Assembly: GCF_001273755.1 (NCBI RefSeq)
Contig: NZ_LGYA01000001.1
Location: 1 to 64,000 of the forward strand
Source: Peribacillus butanolivorans
GTDB lineage: Bacteria > Bacillota > Bacilli > Bacillales > DSM-1321
Reading direction: 5' to 3'
DNA: 64,000 nucleotides
Shown here: positions 1 through 10,716 of the stretch, piece after piece
How positions within the stretch are numbered: position 1 is the first letter of the stretch
How the letters are laid out: every line of letters starts with the position of its first letter
Made by a program: the position numbers and the translations under genes
Notes under the pieces: model-generated
What the model was told of the DNA's origin: nothing
The model's input: the letters and a program-made list of their open reading frames with translations, nothing else
The model's database searches: none

Positions 1-31
1 TCGATATGCGATAAACCAGGATGGTATTTTT

Positions 32-51
32 CTAGAAAAACCTTTTTCTAG
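32..51. repeat. Perfect 20-bp inverted repeat
   Basis: Arms CTAGAAAAA and TTTTTCTAG are separated by CC. The stem is AT-rich and is not followed by a clean T-run, so it is at best a weak terminator for a gene upstream of the window. I see nothing else in bases 1-120. Confidence 0.4.
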
Positions 52-123
52 GTTGGCCTTATTTTTGGAATTTTAAAAGTATTCACTTATTAAAATGGCG
101 ATGGATTTCTTCGGGAATAAATC

Positions 124-152
124 TTGCCTTTATCTGTTCTTTTCATTATACT
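124..152 (+). promoter_or_regulatory. Possible sigma-A promoter for yebG
   Basis: TTGCCT (124-129), a 17-bp spacer and TATACT (147-152) stand about 85 bases before yebG. The -10 is good and the -35 moderate. Confidence 0.4.
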
Positions 153-235
153 AGGAAGAATTTATTAATGAATATAAGCGAAGTATTGATGCGAAGGAAG
201 GTAAACAATATAGAATTCGGGAAAGGAACGGTTTT

Positions 236-427
236 GTGAGTAAGAAAAAGTTTGAAGTAATAGATGGAGAAACAATTGATGCATGTCTAGAACGAATTAA
301 AGCAGCAGGTTACTTTCCTGTAAGGCGAACAGAAGAACCTATTTTTGCCGAAAGAATCGAGAATGGAAAGGTTCATTATGAGCCAGTTAATAGAAAAATC
401 GTATTCGAAGCGAAATTAATCGAGTAA
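236..427 (+). CDS. yebG: NETI motif-containing protein YebG
   Basis: A 63-residue small protein of unknown function with the NETI-family core, here read as [21 protein letters not shown] at residues 11-31 in slightly divergent form. The GTG start at 236 follows AAAGGA with good spacing. The frame stays open upstream to base 155 but has no ATG, GTG or TTG there, so 236 is the only conventional start. Its position directly before purE matches B. subtilis yebG, which supports the name. It ends about 50 bases before the purine promoter and is probably transcribed on its own. Family function is not known to me. Confidence 0.85.
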   Translation: MSKKKFEVIDGETIDACLERIKAAGYFPVRRTEEPIFAERIENGKVHYEPVNRKIVFEAKLIE

Positions 428-470
428 AACACGAACGATTTTTTGATATCCTGTAAAAATATTCGATTTT
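428..470. promoter_or_regulatory. Probable PurR box pair upstream of the pur promoter
   Basis: Two inverted CGAA-centred elements are visible: CGAA at 432-435 in AAACACGAACGAT, and TTCG at 462-465, whose complement reads AAAATCGAATATT. Each matches the Bacillus PurBox consensus AWWWCCGAACWWT at 10-11 of 13 positions. They lie just upstream of the -35 element, as in B. subtilis. The PurR role is inferred from family knowledge. Confidence 0.55.
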
Positions 471-473
471 ATC

Positions 474-502
474 TTGACATTAAAAAGGCGTGAAGGTAAG
501 AT
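474..502 (+). promoter_or_regulatory. Sigma-A promoter of the purine operon
   Basis: TTGACA (474-479), a 17-bp spacer and TAAGAT (497-502). The predicted transcription start near 509 is about 10 bases before the riboswitch aptamer. Confidence 0.82.
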
Positions 503-518
503 GAAGTTAGATTAATAC

Positions 519-589
519 ATCTCATATAATCCTGGGGATATGGCCCAAAAGTATCTACCTAATGACCGTAAATCATTGGACTATGAGAA
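519..589 (+). promoter_or_regulatory. Guanine (purine class) riboswitch aptamer
   Basis: The conserved purine aptamer core is present: TATAATCCTGGGGATATGGC, then ATCTACC, then GACCGTAAATC and GGACTATGAG. P1 is TCTCAT (520-525) with ATGAGA (583-588). The specificity base is C at 581 (GACTATG, not GATTATG), which predicts guanine or hypoxanthine rather than adenine. It controls purE through the terminator at 651-697. Bases 585-598 can instead pair with 656-669 as an antiterminator. Confidence 0.93.
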
Positions 590-650
590 AAGCATCTGAC
601 TAATTCGGAAACTAGCCAAGTCTTTTTGTGTTTTTTTTAAAGGCTTTCTT

Positions 651-697
651 CCGGGCAGATTGCTTTCTCTATGAGGAAGCAGTCTGCCCGGTTTTTT
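651..697 (+). terminator. Riboswitch-controlled terminator before purE
   Basis: CCGGGCAGA (651-659) pairs with TCTGCCCGG (683-691), extended by TGCTTTCTC with GAGGAAGCA, about 19 pairs in all, followed by six T. It is the off state of the guanine riboswitch. Confidence 0.9.
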
Positions 698-771
698 AAT
701 TTGATATAGATAATTATAAGCGTCCATCTGCATACTCAGGACGTTTTAATATGAGTGTTGGAGGGAAAGAT

Positions 772-1260
772 ATGAAGCCGCAAGTTGGGGTTATTATGGG
801 AAGTGTCTCAGATTGGGAAACGATGAAATATGCATGTGAATCATTGGAACAGCTCGAGATTCCATATGAAAAAAGAGTCGTTTCCGCCCACCGTACGCCG
901 GATTTGTTATTTGAATATGCAGAGAGTGCAAAAGAGCGAGACCTTAAAGTGATTATTGCTGGTGCAGGTGGGGCAGCTCATCTTCCAGGTATGACGGCAG
1001 CGAAAACGATTGTCCCTGTGATTGGCGTGCCTATTCAATCGAAGGCGTTAAATGGTATGGATTCGTTATTATCGATTGTTCAGATGCCTGGTGGCGTACC
1101 GGTTGCGACGGTGGCAATTGGGAAAGCTGGAGCAGTCAATGCTGGTTTGTTTGCAGCTCAGATATTAGCTGCTTTCGATTCTAAAATTGCTGATAGATTA
1201 GAGGCTTTACGAGACGAAACCAGAGAAAAGGTGTTACAGAGCAGTGAACAACTTAAATAA
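772..1260 (+). CDS. purE: N5-carboxyaminoimidazole ribonucleotide mutase PurE
   Basis: A 162-residue class I PurE that converts N5-CAIR to CAIR in purine synthesis and works directly after PurK. Visible motifs: MGSVSDW near the N-terminus, SAHRTPD, and [12 protein letters not shown] in the active site loop. I start at ATG 772 because GGAGGG lies 8 bases upstream and the product then has the family's usual length; an upstream in-frame ATG at 751 would place the Shine-Dalgarno inside the gene. First gene of the purine operon, under guanine riboswitch control. It overlaps purK by 17 bases. Confidence 0.96.
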   Translation: MKPQVGVIMGSVSDWETMKYACESLEQLEIPYEKRVVSAHRTPDLLFEYAESAKERDLKVIIAGAGGAAHLPGMTAAKTIVPVIGVPIQSKALNGMDSLLSIVQMPGGVPVATVAIGKAGAVNAGLFAAQILAAFDSKIADRLEALRDETREKVLQSSEQLK

Positions 1261-2404
1261 TACAATCATTTTACCGGGACAGACCATTGGAATTATTGGC
1301 GGTGGACAATTAGGCAGAATGATGGCCTTGTCGGCTAAGGCATCGGGCTTTAGAATAGCAGTTCTTGAACCAACTACAGATGGCCCATGTGCGCAAGTGG
1401 CAGATATTGAAATCACTGGTGCTTATGATGATATTGATGCATTGAAAAGATTAGCGGATGTCAGTGACGTCATAACCTATGAATTTGAAAATATCAGTTC
1501 AGACGCTCTAGATTGGTTAAAGCAACATGCGTATCTTCCACAAGGGTCAGAATTATTAAAGCTTACACAGGATCGCTTGACTGAAAAAAAAGCCATATCG
1601 AATGCAGGAGCATCTGTTGCTCCATATGTAGAAATACAGGATATTTCAGAAATTTATCTTCATATAGAAAAAATAGGGTACCCTAGTGTGTTAAAAACGA
1701 CGCGCGGCGGTTATGATGGAAAAGGGCAGTTGGTCATTAAGGAAGAAGCCGATATTAGAAAGGCAGAAACCCTGCTCCAAACAGGTGTATGTGTGCTAGA
1801 AGCCTGGATCCCTTTCGTAAAAGAAATCTCAATTATCGTGACGCGTAAAACAAATGGCGAGGTAAGTCATTTTCCGATTGCGGAAAATATTCATGTTGAA
1901 AATATCCTTCATAAAAGTATTGTACCTGCTCGTATCAGTAAGCAGGCTGAGAAGAAGGCGATTCAAGAGGCCTTACAGCTTGCTGAGAAACTTGGTTTGA
2001 TAGGGACATTGGCTGTCGAGATGTTTTTAACCGATCAGGATGAGATCATCATTAATGAGCTTGCACCAAGGCCTCATAACTCTGGTCACTACACAATGGA
2101 AGCGTGTGAGACGTCTCAGTTCGAGCAGCATATACGTGCTGTATGCAATTGGCCGCTCGGAAATACGGCATTATTGAAACCAGTAGTAATGGTAAATATT
2201 CTAGGTGAACATATGGAACCTTTACTGGTTGAAATTCCAAAGCTTTCAGATTGGAAGGTTCATCTTTATGGAAAGAAAGAAGCCAAGCTGAAACGGAAAA
2301 TGGGGCATGTGAATATTTTACGTCCAACGATTGAGGAAGCTCTTTTAGAAAGTAATCGAAGTAAAATATGGAATCAACAGGTTGAAACGGAGGAAGTAAA
2401 ATGA
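1244..2404 (+). CDS. purK: N5-carboxyaminoimidazole ribonucleotide synthase PurK
   Basis: 386 residues, ATP-grasp family, ATP-dependent carboxylation of AIR to N5-CAIR. The N-terminal [12 protein letters not shown] loop (about residues 16-27), the [11 protein letters not shown] segment and the [12 protein letters not shown] metal/ATP-site motif are all present. The GTG start at 1244 lies inside the end of purE, so translation is probably coupled. Length and sequence agree with B. subtilis PurK. Confidence 0.95.
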   Translation: MNNLNNTIILPGQTIGIIGGGQLGRMMALSAKASGFRIAVLEPTTDGPCAQVADIEITGAYDDIDALKRLADVSDVITYEFENISSDALDWLKQHAYLPQGSELLKLTQDRLTEKKAISNAGASVAPYVEIQDISEIYLHIEKIGYPSVLKTTRGGYDGKGQLVIKEEADIRKAETLLQTGVCVLEAWIPFVKEISIIVTRKTNGEVSHFPIAENIHVENILHKSIVPARISKQAEKKAIQEALQLAEKLGLIGTLAVEMFLTDQDEIIINELAPRPHNSGHYTMEACETSQFEQHIRAVCNWPLGNTALLKPVVMVNILGEHMEPLLVEIPKLSDWKVHLYGKKEAKLKRKMGHVNILRPTIEEALLESNRSKIWNQQVETEEVK

Positions 2405-3693
2405 TTGAACGTTATACCCGCCCTGAGATGGGAAATATTTGGACAGAAACTAACCGCTTTAACGCGTGGTTGGAAGTAGAAATCTTAGCTTGTGAAGCAT
2501 GGTCTGAACTTGGTGTAATTCCAAAAGAAGATGTACAACTTCTTCGTGAAAATGCAACGTTTAATGTGGATCGGATCAATGAAATTGAAAAAGATACACG
2601 TCATGATGTGGTTGCCTTTACACGTGCCGTATCTGAAACATTAGGTGAAGAACGGAAATGGGTGCATTACGGATTAACTTCTACGGATGTAGTTGATACA
2701 GCCCTTTCATATGTGATTAAACAAGCGAATGATATCCTTTCGAAGGATTTAAATAACTTTGTTGAGATTCTGAAAAACAAAGCGAAAGAACATAAATATA
2801 CGGTCCAAATGGGACGTACACATGGAGTTCATGCAGAACCGACTACTTTTGGTTTGAAACTTGCTCTTTGGTATCAAGAAATGAAACGCAATGTCGAACG
2901 TTTCGACGAAGCCAGAAAAAACATAGAGGTTGGAAAAATCTCTGGGGCTGTCGGAACATATGCAAACATCGACCCGTTCGTTGAAAAATTCGTTTGTGAA
3001 AAACTGGGCCTTGAAGCAGCGCCTATTTCAACACAGACATTGCAGCGTGATCGCCATGCTCACTATATGAGCACGTTGGCTCTAATTGCGACATCCATTG
3101 AAAAATTCGCGGTGGAAATTCGTGGCTTACAAAAAAGTGAAACACGTGAAGTCGAAGAGTTCTTTGCTAAAGGACAAAAAGGATCTTCGGCGATGCCTCA
3201 TAAACGGAATCCAATCGGTTCTGAAAATATGACAGGAATGGCACGCGTAATCCGTGGTTACATGATGACAGCATATGAGAATGTAGCATTATGGCACGAA
3301 CGTGACATTTCACATTCTTCTGCTGAGCGTATCATCTTACCGGATGCAACAATTGCTTTAAACTATATGTTAAATCGCTTTAGCAACATCGTGAAAAACT
3401 TAACTGTTTATCCAGAAAATATGAAACGTAATATGGACCGTACACTTGGATTGATTTTCTCACAACGTGTGCTGCTATCCCTTATCGATAAAGGTCTTGT
3501 CCGTGAAGAAGCATATGACACGGTTCAACCGAAAGCGATGGAAGCATGGGAGCTTCAGGTTCCATTCAGAAGCCTGATTGAAAAGGATGATAAGATCACA
3601 AGCTTGCTTACAAAAGAAGAACTTGATGATTGTTTCGATCCTACACATCATCTGAAAAATGTTGATGTAATCTTTGATCGTTTAGGTTTATAA
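2401..3693 (+). CDS. purB: Adenylosuccinate lyase PurB
   Basis: 430 residues, fumarase/aspartase superfamily. It cleaves SAICAR to AICAR and adenylosuccinate to AMP, so it acts both in IMP synthesis and in the AMP branch. The superfamily signature [11 protein letters not shown] is present near residue 265, and [14 protein letters not shown] carries a catalytic His region. The ATG at 2401 overlaps the purK stop as ATGA, and the purK tail supplies GGAGG. Confidence 0.96.
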   Translation: MIERYTRPEMGNIWTETNRFNAWLEVEILACEAWSELGVIPKEDVQLLRENATFNVDRINEIEKDTRHDVVAFTRAVSETLGEERKWVHYGLTSTDVVDTALSYVIKQANDILSKDLNNFVEILKNKAKEHKYTVQMGRTHGVHAEPTTFGLKLALWYQEMKRNVERFDEARKNIEVGKISGAVGTYANIDPFVEKFVCEKLGLEAAPISTQTLQRDRHAHYMSTLALIATSIEKFAVEIRGLQKSETREVEEFFAKGQKGSSAMPHKRNPIGSENMTGMARVIRGYMMTAYENVALWHERDISHSSAERIILPDATIALNYMLNRFSNIVKNLTVYPENMKRNMDRTLGLIFSQRVLLSLIDKGLVREEAYDTVQPKAMEAWELQVPFRSLIEKDDKITSLLTKEELDDCFDPTHHLKNVDVIFDRLGL

Positions 3694-3703
3694 AAATAAA
3701 GGC

Positions 3704-3740
3704 GGCAAACATACCATCCCAAGCGGTTGATATGTTTGCC
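3704..3740 (+). other. Intercistronic stem-loop between purB and purC
   Basis: GGCAAACATA (3704-3713) and TATGTTTGCC (3731-3740) form a perfect 10-bp stem with a 17-base loop. No T-run follows, so it is not a standard terminator. It sits in the only sizeable gap of the early operon (103 bases) and may affect mRNA processing or stability. Confidence 0.5.
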
Positions 3741-3796
3741 AAGCCTAACTAATAGCAAGAAGATTCATAATATTCACAATGTGGAGGTCTGGACAG

Positions 3797-4516
3797 ATGG
3801 AAAAACGAGAATTGCTGTATGAAGGAAAAGCGAAACAGATTTATGCAACTGACAACAGTGAAATAGTATGGGTGGAATACAAGGATTCGGCTACAGCGTT
3901 TAACGGTGAAAAGAAGTCAGAGATTGCTGGAAAAGGTATGTTAAATAATCAAATTACTAGCTTACTATTTTCAAAGCTTGCCCAAGAAAATATTCCATCC
4001 CATTTTATTGAAAAGCTTTCCGACCGGGAGCAGCTGGTTAAAAAGGTCTCAATTATTCCTCTGGAAGTGGTCGTTCGAAATACAGCTGCTGGCAGTTTTT
4101 CTAAAAGAACGGGCATTGAAGAAGGACAACCACTGAAGAAAACGCTCGTTGAGTTTTATTATAAAGATGATGAACTCGGTGATCCTCTGTTAACAGAAGA
4201 CCATATTGAAGAATTAGAACTTGCAAGCAAGGAAGACGTAGCCATTTTAAAAGAAAAAGCTCAAGAAATTAATAAGGTTTTAACAACCTTCTTTAAAGAA
4301 ATGGACATTAAATTGATTGACTTTAAATTGGAGTTCGGTAAAACATCGGATGGAGCTATTCTACTGGCTGATGAGATTTCACCCGATACGTGCCGCTTAT
4401 GGGATGTAGCAACGAACGAAAAATTAGACAAAGACGTATTCCGTCGTGATTTAGGTAGTTTAACAGACGCTTATGAAAAAATTCTAGCAAAGTTGGAGGG
4501 TATTCAACATGTATAA
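3797..4516 (+). CDS. purC: SAICAR synthase PurC
   Basis: 239 residues; ATP-dependent ligation of aspartate to CAIR. Family segments seen: LLYEGKAKQIY at the start, EVVVRNTAAGS, IDFKLEFG and DEISPDTCRLWD. The ATG at 3797 follows GGAGGT (3783-3788) with 8-base spacing; an in-frame ATG at 3779 lies upstream of that site and is rejected. It overlaps purS by 8 bases. Confidence 0.96.
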   Translation: MEKRELLYEGKAKQIYATDNSEIVWVEYKDSATAFNGEKKSEIAGKGMLNNQITSLLFSKLAQENIPSHFIEKLSDREQLVKKVSIIPLEVVVRNTAAGSFSKRTGIEEGQPLKKTLVEFYYKDDELGDPLLTEDHIEELELASKEDVAILKEKAQEINKVLTTFFKEMDIKLIDFKLEFGKTSDGAILLADEISPDTCRLWDVATNEKLDKDVFRRDLGSLTDAYEKILAKLEGIQHV

Positions 4517-4763
4517 GGTTAAAGTATATATCACATTACGCGAAAGTGTATTAGATCCACAGGGAGCAGCAGTTCAGCAATCACTTCACAGTTTAACTTA
4601 TAACGAAGTAAGTGATGTACGAGTGGGGAAATACATTGAACTCACAATTGAAGATACGGACCGTGATTTGGATCAGCTGGTGAAGGAAATGTGTGAAAAA
4701 CTATTAGCCAATACGGTAATTGAATCTTACCGTTATGATGTTGAGGAGGTTGTCACCCAATGA
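4509..4763 (+). CDS. purS: FGAM synthase subunit PurS
   Basis: 84 residues, the small subunit of the three-part FGAM synthase PurS-PurQ-PurL of Gram-positive bacteria. It bridges the glutaminase and the synthase. The N-terminal beta-strand [17 protein letters not shown] and the G-K-Y-IELTIE segment are family-typical. It overlaps purC by 8 bases and purQ by 4, suggesting coupled translation of complex subunits. Confidence 0.95.
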   Translation: MYKVKVYITLRESVLDPQGAAVQQSLHSLTYNEVSDVRVGKYIELTIEDTDRDLDQLVKEMCEKLLANTVIESYRYDVEEVVTQ

Positions 4764-5446
4764 AATTTGCTGTCATAGTTTTCCCTGGTTCCAATTGTGA
4801 TGTCGACATGTACCATGCGATAAAAGATGCACTCGGGGAAGAAGTGGAGTATGTTTGGCATTCCACAGACAATCTAGATGAATATGACGGGATTCTCCTT
4901 CCAGGAGGTTTCTCTTACGGAGACTATCTACGCACAGGTGCAATTGCCCGTTTCTCCAATGTAATGGCGGAAGTTGTAAAAGCAGCTCAAGCAGGAAAGC
5001 CTGTTCTTGGCGTCTGTAATGGTTTTCAGATTTTACTTGAAGCAGGCCTTTTACCTGGAGCAATGCGCCGTAATGATGGCTTGAAATTCATTTGCCGCAA
5101 TGTAGGATTGAAGGTTGAAAATAATCAATCCATGTTTACAACAGGCTATTCATTACATGAAACGATTACGATACCAGTGGCTCATGGTGAAGGAAATTAC
5201 TACTGTGATAATGAAACATTGGCTGAATTAAAACAAAATAACCGCATCTTGTTCACTTATGATGGTGAAAATCCAAACGGAAGCTTGGAGCAAATAGCGG
5301 GAATTACAAATGAACAAGGAAATGTCCTCGGAATGATGCCTCATCCCGAACGTGCTGTTGATTCGCTGCTTGGCAGTAAAGACGGCTTAAAGATTTTTCA
5401 ATCCATCGTAAAAAACTGGAGGGAATCACATGTTATTACAGCTTGA
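4760..5446 (+). CDS. purQ: FGAM synthase glutaminase subunit PurQ
   Basis: 228 residues, class I glutamine amidotransferase that supplies ammonia to PurL. The nucleophile Cys lies in GVCNGFQ (near residue 86) and the His/Glu pair in MPHPERA near residue 195. The [11 protein letters not shown] segment is also diagnostic. It overlaps purS by 4 and purL by 17 bases. Confidence 0.96.
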   Translation: MKFAVIVFPGSNCDVDMYHAIKDALGEEVEYVWHSTDNLDEYDGILLPGGFSYGDYLRTGAIARFSNVMAEVVKAAQAGKPVLGVCNGFQILLEAGLLPGAMRRNDGLKFICRNVGLKVENNQSMFTTGYSLHETITIPVAHGEGNYYCDNETLAELKQNNRILFTYDGENPNGSLEQIAGITNEQGNVLGMMPHPERAVDSLLGSKDGLKIFQSIVKNWRESHVITA

Positions 5447-7652
5447 ACCAAGTCCGGAAAAAATTAAATTGGATCGTTTATATGCAAGTATGGGGCTATC
5501 CGATGAAGAATTTGCAATGGTGGAGAAAATCTTAGGCAGACTGCCGAATTATACGGAAACTGGATTGTTTTCGGTTATGTGGTCAGAGCATTGTTCCTAC
5601 AAAAATTCAAAACCCATCTTAAGGAAATTCCCGATTACAGGTGAGAAAGTGCTTCAAGGTCCTGGTGAAGGAGCAGGTATTGTAGATATCGGTGACAATC
5701 AGGCAGTTGTTTTTAAAATAGAAAGTCATAATCACCCATCGGCAATTGAACCTTATCAAGGTGCTGCTACTGGTGTCGGCGGTATTATCCGTGATGTTTT
5801 CTCCATGGGTGCCCGTCCCATTGCGATGTTGAACTCGCTTCGCTTCGGTGAGCTTGAGAATGATCGTGTGAAATATTTATTTAAAGAAGTGGTTGCTGGG
5901 ATTGCAGGATACGGAAATTGTATCGGAATTCCAACTGTAGGCGGAGAAATTCAATTTGATCCATCTTATGAAGGAAATCCTCTAGTTAATGCAATGTGTG
6001 TCGGTTTGATCGATCATAAGGACATTAAAAAAGGCCAAGCGCATGGAGTAGGCAACACAGTGATGTATGTGGGTGCTAAAACAGGACGTGATGGTATTCA
6101 TGGAGCAACATTTGCTTCTGAAGAGTTGTCGGAGTCTTCAGAAGAAAAACGGCCTGCCGTACAAGTAGGTGATCCATTCATGGAGAAACTGCTTTTAGAA
6201 GCATGCCTTGAATTAATTCAAAATGATGCTCTTGTTGGTATTCAGGATATGGGAGCAGCAGGTCTTACAAGCTCATCTGCTGAGATGGCGAGTAAAGCTG
6301 GATCAGGAATAAAAATGAACCTTGATTTGGTACCGCAACGTGAAACTGGAATGACAGCATATGAAATGATGCTTTCTGAATCACAAGAGCGGATGCTGAT
6401 CGTTGTTACAAAAGGACGCGAACAGGAAATCGTTGACTTGTTTACGAAATATGACCTAGAAGCGGTTGCTGTTGGTGAAGTAACGGATGATAAAAACCTA
6501 ACACTTTCTCATCAGGGTGAAATCGTTGCTGAGGTTCCAGTTGATGCATTGGCTGAAGAAGCACCAATTTATCACAAGCCATCTGCAGAACCGCAATATT
6601 TCCGTGACTTCCAAAGCATGACGGCAGAAGTACCAAACATTGAAGATTACAGAGAAACCCTTTTGGCATTATTGCAGCAACCGACAATTTCGAGTAAAGA
6701 ATGGGTATACGACCAATATGATTATATGGTGCGTACGAATACAGTCGTGTCACCTGGATCAGATGCAGCAGTTGTACGTGTTCGAGGCACAAATAAGGCC
6801 CTTGCGATGACGACAGATTGTAACTCCCGCTATATTTACTTGGATCCTGAAACAGGCGGTAAAATTGCAGTTGCTGAAGCGGCTCGTAACATTATTTGTT
6901 CGGGTGCAGAACCTCTAGCAATTACAGATTGCTTGAATTTTGGAAATCCAGAAAAACCTGAAATCTTTTGGCAATTGGAAAAAGCGGCAGACGGGATGAG
7001 TGAAGCTTGTCGAAGTTTAAGTACGCCTGTAATTGGAGGAAATGTCTCTCTTTACAATGAAACGAATGGGGAAGCGATCTATCCAACACCAGTAGTTGGT
7101 ATGGTAGGCCTAGTGAACGATCTTCAACATATCACAACGCAAACGTTCAAAAATGAATCAGATTTGATTTATGTGGTCGGCGAAGCGAAAGTGGAATTTG
7201 GGGGCAGTGAGTTACAAAAAATGCTTGAAGGAAAAATATTTGGGCGTGCTCCAGAACTTGATTTAACTGTTGAACAAAAGCGTCAGCAGCAAATTCTTTC
7301 AGCGATTCAATCAGGACTTGTTTCATCAGCTCATGACCTTGCGGAAGGTGGTTTGGCGGTTGCATTATCTGAATCTCTATTCGGAGCAAGTAACCTTGGA
7401 GCAAAAGTGAATTTATCTGGAGAACTCATATCCGAACTGTTTAGTGAAACGCAATCACGCTTTTTACTATCTATAAGTCCTGAAAATCAAAAGGCTTTTG
7501 AAGTACTTGTTGAAGATGCCGTTTGTATTGGTTCAGTAACAGCGGATAATAAATTAGTAGTGACGGCAGGCGGCGATAACAACGTATTGGTAGCAGACGT
7601 TGTAGAATTACAAACAGCTTGGAAGGGAGCTATACCATGCTTGCTGAAATAA
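5430..7652 (+). CDS. purL: FGAM synthase subunit PurL
   Basis: 740 residues, the synthetase subunit making FGAM from FGAR, ATP and ammonia. Conserved blocks include [41 protein letters not shown] and a second AIRS-like half with TTDCNSRY and GGNVSLYNE. Length matches B. subtilis PurL (742). The start overlaps the end of purQ and GGAGGG lies just upstream. Confidence 0.97.
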   Translation: MLLQLEPSPEKIKLDRLYASMGLSDEEFAMVEKILGRLPNYTETGLFSVMWSEHCSYKNSKPILRKFPITGEKVLQGPGEGAGIVDIGDNQAVVFKIESHNHPSAIEPYQGAATGVGGIIRDVFSMGARPIAMLNSLRFGELENDRVKYLFKEVVAGIAGYGNCIGIPTVGGEIQFDPSYEGNPLVNAMCVGLIDHKDIKKGQAHGVGNTVMYVGAKTGRDGIHGATFASEELSESSEEKRPAVQVGDPFMEKLLLEACLELIQNDALVGIQDMGAAGLTSSSAEMASKAGSGIKMNLDLVPQRETGMTAYEMMLSESQERMLIVVTKGREQEIVDLFTKYDLEAVAVGEVTDDKNLTLSHQGEIVAEVPVDALAEEAPIYHKPSAEPQYFRDFQSMTAEVPNIEDYRETLLALLQQPTISSKEWVYDQYDYMVRTNTVVSPGSDAAVVRVRGTNKALAMTTDCNSRYIYLDPETGGKIAVAEAARNIICSGAEPLAITDCLNFGNPEKPEIFWQLEKAADGMSEACRSLSTPVIGGNVSLYNETNGEAIYPTPVVGMVGLVNDLQHITTQTFKNESDLIYVVGEAKVEFGGSELQKMLEGKIFGRAPELDLTVEQKRQQQILSAIQSGLVSSAHDLAEGGLAVALSESLFGASNLGAKVNLSGELISELFSETQSRFLLSISPENQKAFEVLVEDAVCIGSVTADNKLVVTAGGDNNVLVADVVELQTAWKGAIPCLLK

Positions 7653-9052
7653 GAAGCCTAAATGAAGAGTGTGGCGTAGTTGGAGTCTGGGGACATCCCG
7701 ATGCAGCACAGCTTGCTTATTACGGGTTGCATAGCTTGCAACATCGTGGTCAAGAGGGAGCAGGCATCGTTGTTACGGATGGTGAGCAGATGTCTATCTC
7801 GAAGGGTGAAGGTCTTGTCACTGAGATATTCACAGCTGAAAAAATGCAGGAACTTTCCGGTTCAGGAAAAGCCGCGATCGGACATGTCCGTTATACAACG
7901 GCAGGCGGCGGCGGGTATCAAAATGTTCAGCCTTTCTTGTTTAATTCACATACAGGGGGGCTGGCTCTCGCTCATAATGGGAATATCGTCAATGCTCGTC
8001 AGTTAAAAGCACAGCTAGAAGGACAGGGCTCAATCTTTCAAACGACATCGGATACGGAAGTTCTAGCACATTTGATTAAACGTTCTGGTTATTCCGATGT
8101 GAGAGATTCTGTGAAAAGCAGTTTAAGCATGTTGAAGGGTGCTTATGCATTCGTCGTCATGACAGAAAACCAAATGATCTTGGCAAGAGATCCGCATGGT
8201 TTCCGCCCACTTTCCCTAGGGAAAATAGGCGATGCGTATTTCGCAGCATCAGAAACATGCGCCCTTGATATAGTAGGAGCGGAATTCGTCCGTGATATTG
8301 AACCGGGTGAACTTGTGGTCATTAATGATGAGGGCATCACATCCGAATACTTTTCACTTTCAAGTCAACATGCAATGTGCACGATGGAATATGTGTATTT
8401 TTCCCGTCCAGATAGCAACATTGATGGAATTAATGTTCATACCGCTCGTAAAAATCTTGGTAAGCAAATGGCACTTGAAGCTAAGATTGAAGCCGATGTC
8501 GTCACAGGAGTTCCTGATTCAAGCATTTCTGCGGCAATTGGCTATGCTGAAGCTGCAGGTATTCCTTATGAAATGGGCTTAATTAAAAACCGTTATGTTG
8601 GCCGGACATTTATTCAGCCGTCACAAAGTCTACGCGAACAAGGTGTGAAGATGAAACTTTCACCGGTAAGAGGGGTCGTAGAGGGTAAACGTGTCATTAT
8701 GGTTGATGATTCAATCGTACGTGGAACAACGAGCAGAAGGATTGTTCGCATGCTAAAAGATGCAGGAGCAAAAGAAGTTCACGTTGTAATCAGCTCACCA
8801 CCAATTAAAAACCCATGTTTCTATGGTATTGATACATCGAAAAAGGAAGAATTAATCGCGAGCTCTAAATCGGTGGAGGAAATACGTGAAATCATTGGTG
8901 CTGATTCATTAACTTTTTTAAGTGTCGAAGGTATGGTCGAAGCAATTGGTCGTCCGTTTCCTGGAGAAACGCGCGGTTCATGCCTAGCTTGCTTCACCGG
9001 AAATTATCCGACAGAAATTTATGATTACGAGCGAGAAAAAGCAAAATGTTAA
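7637..9052 (+). CDS. purF: Amidophosphoribosyltransferase PurF
   Basis: 471 residues; catalyses the first committed step, PRPP plus glutamine to phosphoribosylamine. The N-terminal nucleophile is Cys12, exposed after removal of an 11-residue propeptide ([11 protein letters not shown]), as in the B. subtilis enzyme. The PRPP loop reads [14 protein letters not shown]. Cysteines at AMCTME, NPCFYG and SCLAC match the ligands of the oxygen-sensitive 4Fe-4S cluster in the Bacillus family. The ATG at 7637 is preferred over an earlier in-frame start at 7619 because GGAAGGGAGC lies directly before it. Confidence 0.96.
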   Translation: MLAEIRSLNEECGVVGVWGHPDAAQLAYYGLHSLQHRGQEGAGIVVTDGEQMSISKGEGLVTEIFTAEKMQELSGSGKAAIGHVRYTTAGGGGYQNVQPFLFNSHTGGLALAHNGNIVNARQLKAQLEGQGSIFQTTSDTEVLAHLIKRSGYSDVRDSVKSSLSMLKGAYAFVVMTENQMILARDPHGFRPLSLGKIGDAYFAASETCALDIVGAEFVRDIEPGELVVINDEGITSEYFSLSSQHAMCTMEYVYFSRPDSNIDGINVHTARKNLGKQMALEAKIEADVVTGVPDSSISAAIGYAEAAGIPYEMGLIKNRYVGRTFIQPSQSLREQGVKMKLSPVRGVVEGKRVIMVDDSIVRGTTSRRIVRMLKDAGAKEVHVVISSPPIKNPCFYGIDTSKKEELIASSKSVEEIREIIGADSLTFLSVEGMVEAIGRPFPGETRGSCLACFTGNYPTEIYDYEREKAKC

Positions 9053-9094
9053 TAATGTCGGAAATAAAGAGTGATTTTCGGAGGAGGATTTCAA

Positions 9095-10123
9095 ATGGCT
9101 AATGCATATAAGCAGGCTGGTGTTGATATAGAAGCTGGTTATGAAGCAGTAAATCGAATGAAAAAACATGTAAAGCGCACATTTCGTCCGGAGGTAATGA
9201 ATGGACTGGGCGGTTTCGGAGGAATGTTTGATTTGTCTTCCCTGAACCTTAAAGAGCCTGTGCTAATTTCAGGAACGGATGGAGTCGGGACAAAACTTCT
9301 GCTCGCGTTCATGATGGATAAACATGATACTATTGGGGTAGATTGTGTAGCTATGTGCGTTAACGATGTTGTCGTTCAAGGCGCTGCGCCTTTGTACTTT
9401 TTAGATTATATTGCCTGCGGTAAAGCGGATCCTGAACGAATTGAAATGATAGTCAAAGGCATTGCAGACGGCTGCGAGCAGGCAGGCTGCGCTTTAATCG
9501 GTGGTGAAACGGCGGAAATGCCAGGTATGTACGAAACGGAAGAGTATGATGTGGCAGGATTTACTGTTGGAGCTGTTGAAAAATCACGCTTAATTACGGG
9601 TGAGACAATTTCGGCGGGTGATGTTGTTATTGGGCTTGCTTCAAGTGGTATTCACAGTAACGGATATTCTCTAGTTCGTAAAATCCTCCTTGAAGATTCA
9701 GGAATGGATCTACATGAATTCGTACCGGAGCTTGACTGCAAATTAGGCGATGAATTATTGAAACCGACAAAAATCTATGTCAAGTCTATTTTGTCCACAC
9801 TTGAAAAGTTTGAAGTTAAGGGACTTGCCCATATTACGGGTGGAGGATTCATCGAGAATATTCCACGTATTCTTCCTGAAGATTGCGGTGTTGAAATCGG
9901 GCTTGGAAGTTGGACCATTCCACCTGTATTCTCGTTCCTTGAGGAAAAAGGGAACCTTGTTCAAGAGGAAATGTTCAATATTTTCAATATGGGGATTGGC
10001 ATGACTGCTGTAGTGAAAAAAGAGGATGCGGCCGCTGTGGTTGCTCATCTACAGTCATGCGGTGAACAGGCTTCAGTTATTGGAACAATTGTGGATGGAA
10101 ATGGAGTGTCGTTTAAACAATGA
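9095..10123 (+). CDS. purM: Phosphoribosylaminoimidazole synthetase PurM
   Basis: 342 residues; ATP-dependent ring closure of FGAM to AIR. Motifs: [32 protein letters not shown] and [13 protein letters not shown]. The ATG at 9095 follows GGAGGA (9080-9087); an in-frame GTG at 9071 lies upstream of that site. ATGA overlap with purN. Confidence 0.96.
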   Translation: MANAYKQAGVDIEAGYEAVNRMKKHVKRTFRPEVMNGLGGFGGMFDLSSLNLKEPVLISGTDGVGTKLLLAFMMDKHDTIGVDCVAMCVNDVVVQGAAPLYFLDYIACGKADPERIEMIVKGIADGCEQAGCALIGGETAEMPGMYETEEYDVAGFTVGAVEKSRLITGETISAGDVVIGLASSGIHSNGYSLVRKILLEDSGMDLHEFVPELDCKLGDELLKPTKIYVKSILSTLEKFEVKGLAHITGGGFIENIPRILPEDCGVEIGLGSWTIPPVFSFLEEKGNLVQEEMFNIFNMGIGMTAVVKKEDAAAVVAHLQSCGEQASVIGTIVDGNGVSFKQ

Positions 10124-10689
10124 AGCGTCTCGCAGTCTTTGCATCAGGTAACGGAAGTAATTTCCAATCAATTGCTGACGCAATAAAAGATGGAGTTCTG
10201 AACGCGGAAATCTGCCTTGTTGTTTGCGATCGTGAAGATGCTTATGTGCTTGAAAGAGCTAGGCTTGAGAATATTAGAACCTTCTCTTTTTCAGCGAAAA
10301 AGTACTCAAGTAAGGTCGAGTTTGAAACGGAAATTTTGGAGATACTTCGTCAACTTGAGGTTGAATTTATTATTCTAGCTGGTTATATGCGTTTAATTGG
10401 GCCGACATTATTACAGGCGTATTCACACAGAATTGTTAACATTCATCCTTCACTTTTGCCTAATTTTCCAGGCAAGGATGCAATTGGTCAGGCTTTTGAC
10501 GCAAGAGTGGAAGAAACCGGGGTCACGATTCATTATGTCGATGATGGTATGGACACGGGCCCAATCATTGCCCAAAAGACAGTACCGATTCTTGCAGGAG
10601 ATACGAAAGACATTCTCCAAATAAGGATTCAGGAAACGGAACATGGCATGTATCCATCCGTTTTACAGCAGCTATTCCAAAAGAAATAA
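10120..10689 (+). CDS. purN: Glycinamide ribonucleotide formyltransferase PurN
   Basis: 189 residues; transfers a formyl group from 10-formyl-THF to GAR. Key segments: [10 protein letters not shown] for phosphate binding, [12 protein letters not shown] with catalytic Asn and His, and [13 protein letters not shown] with catalytic Asp. ATG 10120 overlaps the purM stop. Confidence 0.95.
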   Translation: MKRLAVFASGNGSNFQSIADAIKDGVLNAEICLVVCDREDAYVLERARLENIRTFSFSAKKYSSKVEFETEILEILRQLEVEFIILAGYMRLIGPTLLQAYSHRIVNIHPSLLPNFPGKDAIGQAFDARVEETGVTIHYVDDGMDTGPIIAQKTVPILAGDTKDILQIRIQETEHGMYPSVLQQLFQKK

Positions 10690-10716
10690 CATACATTATG
10701 GAGGGACCAACATACC

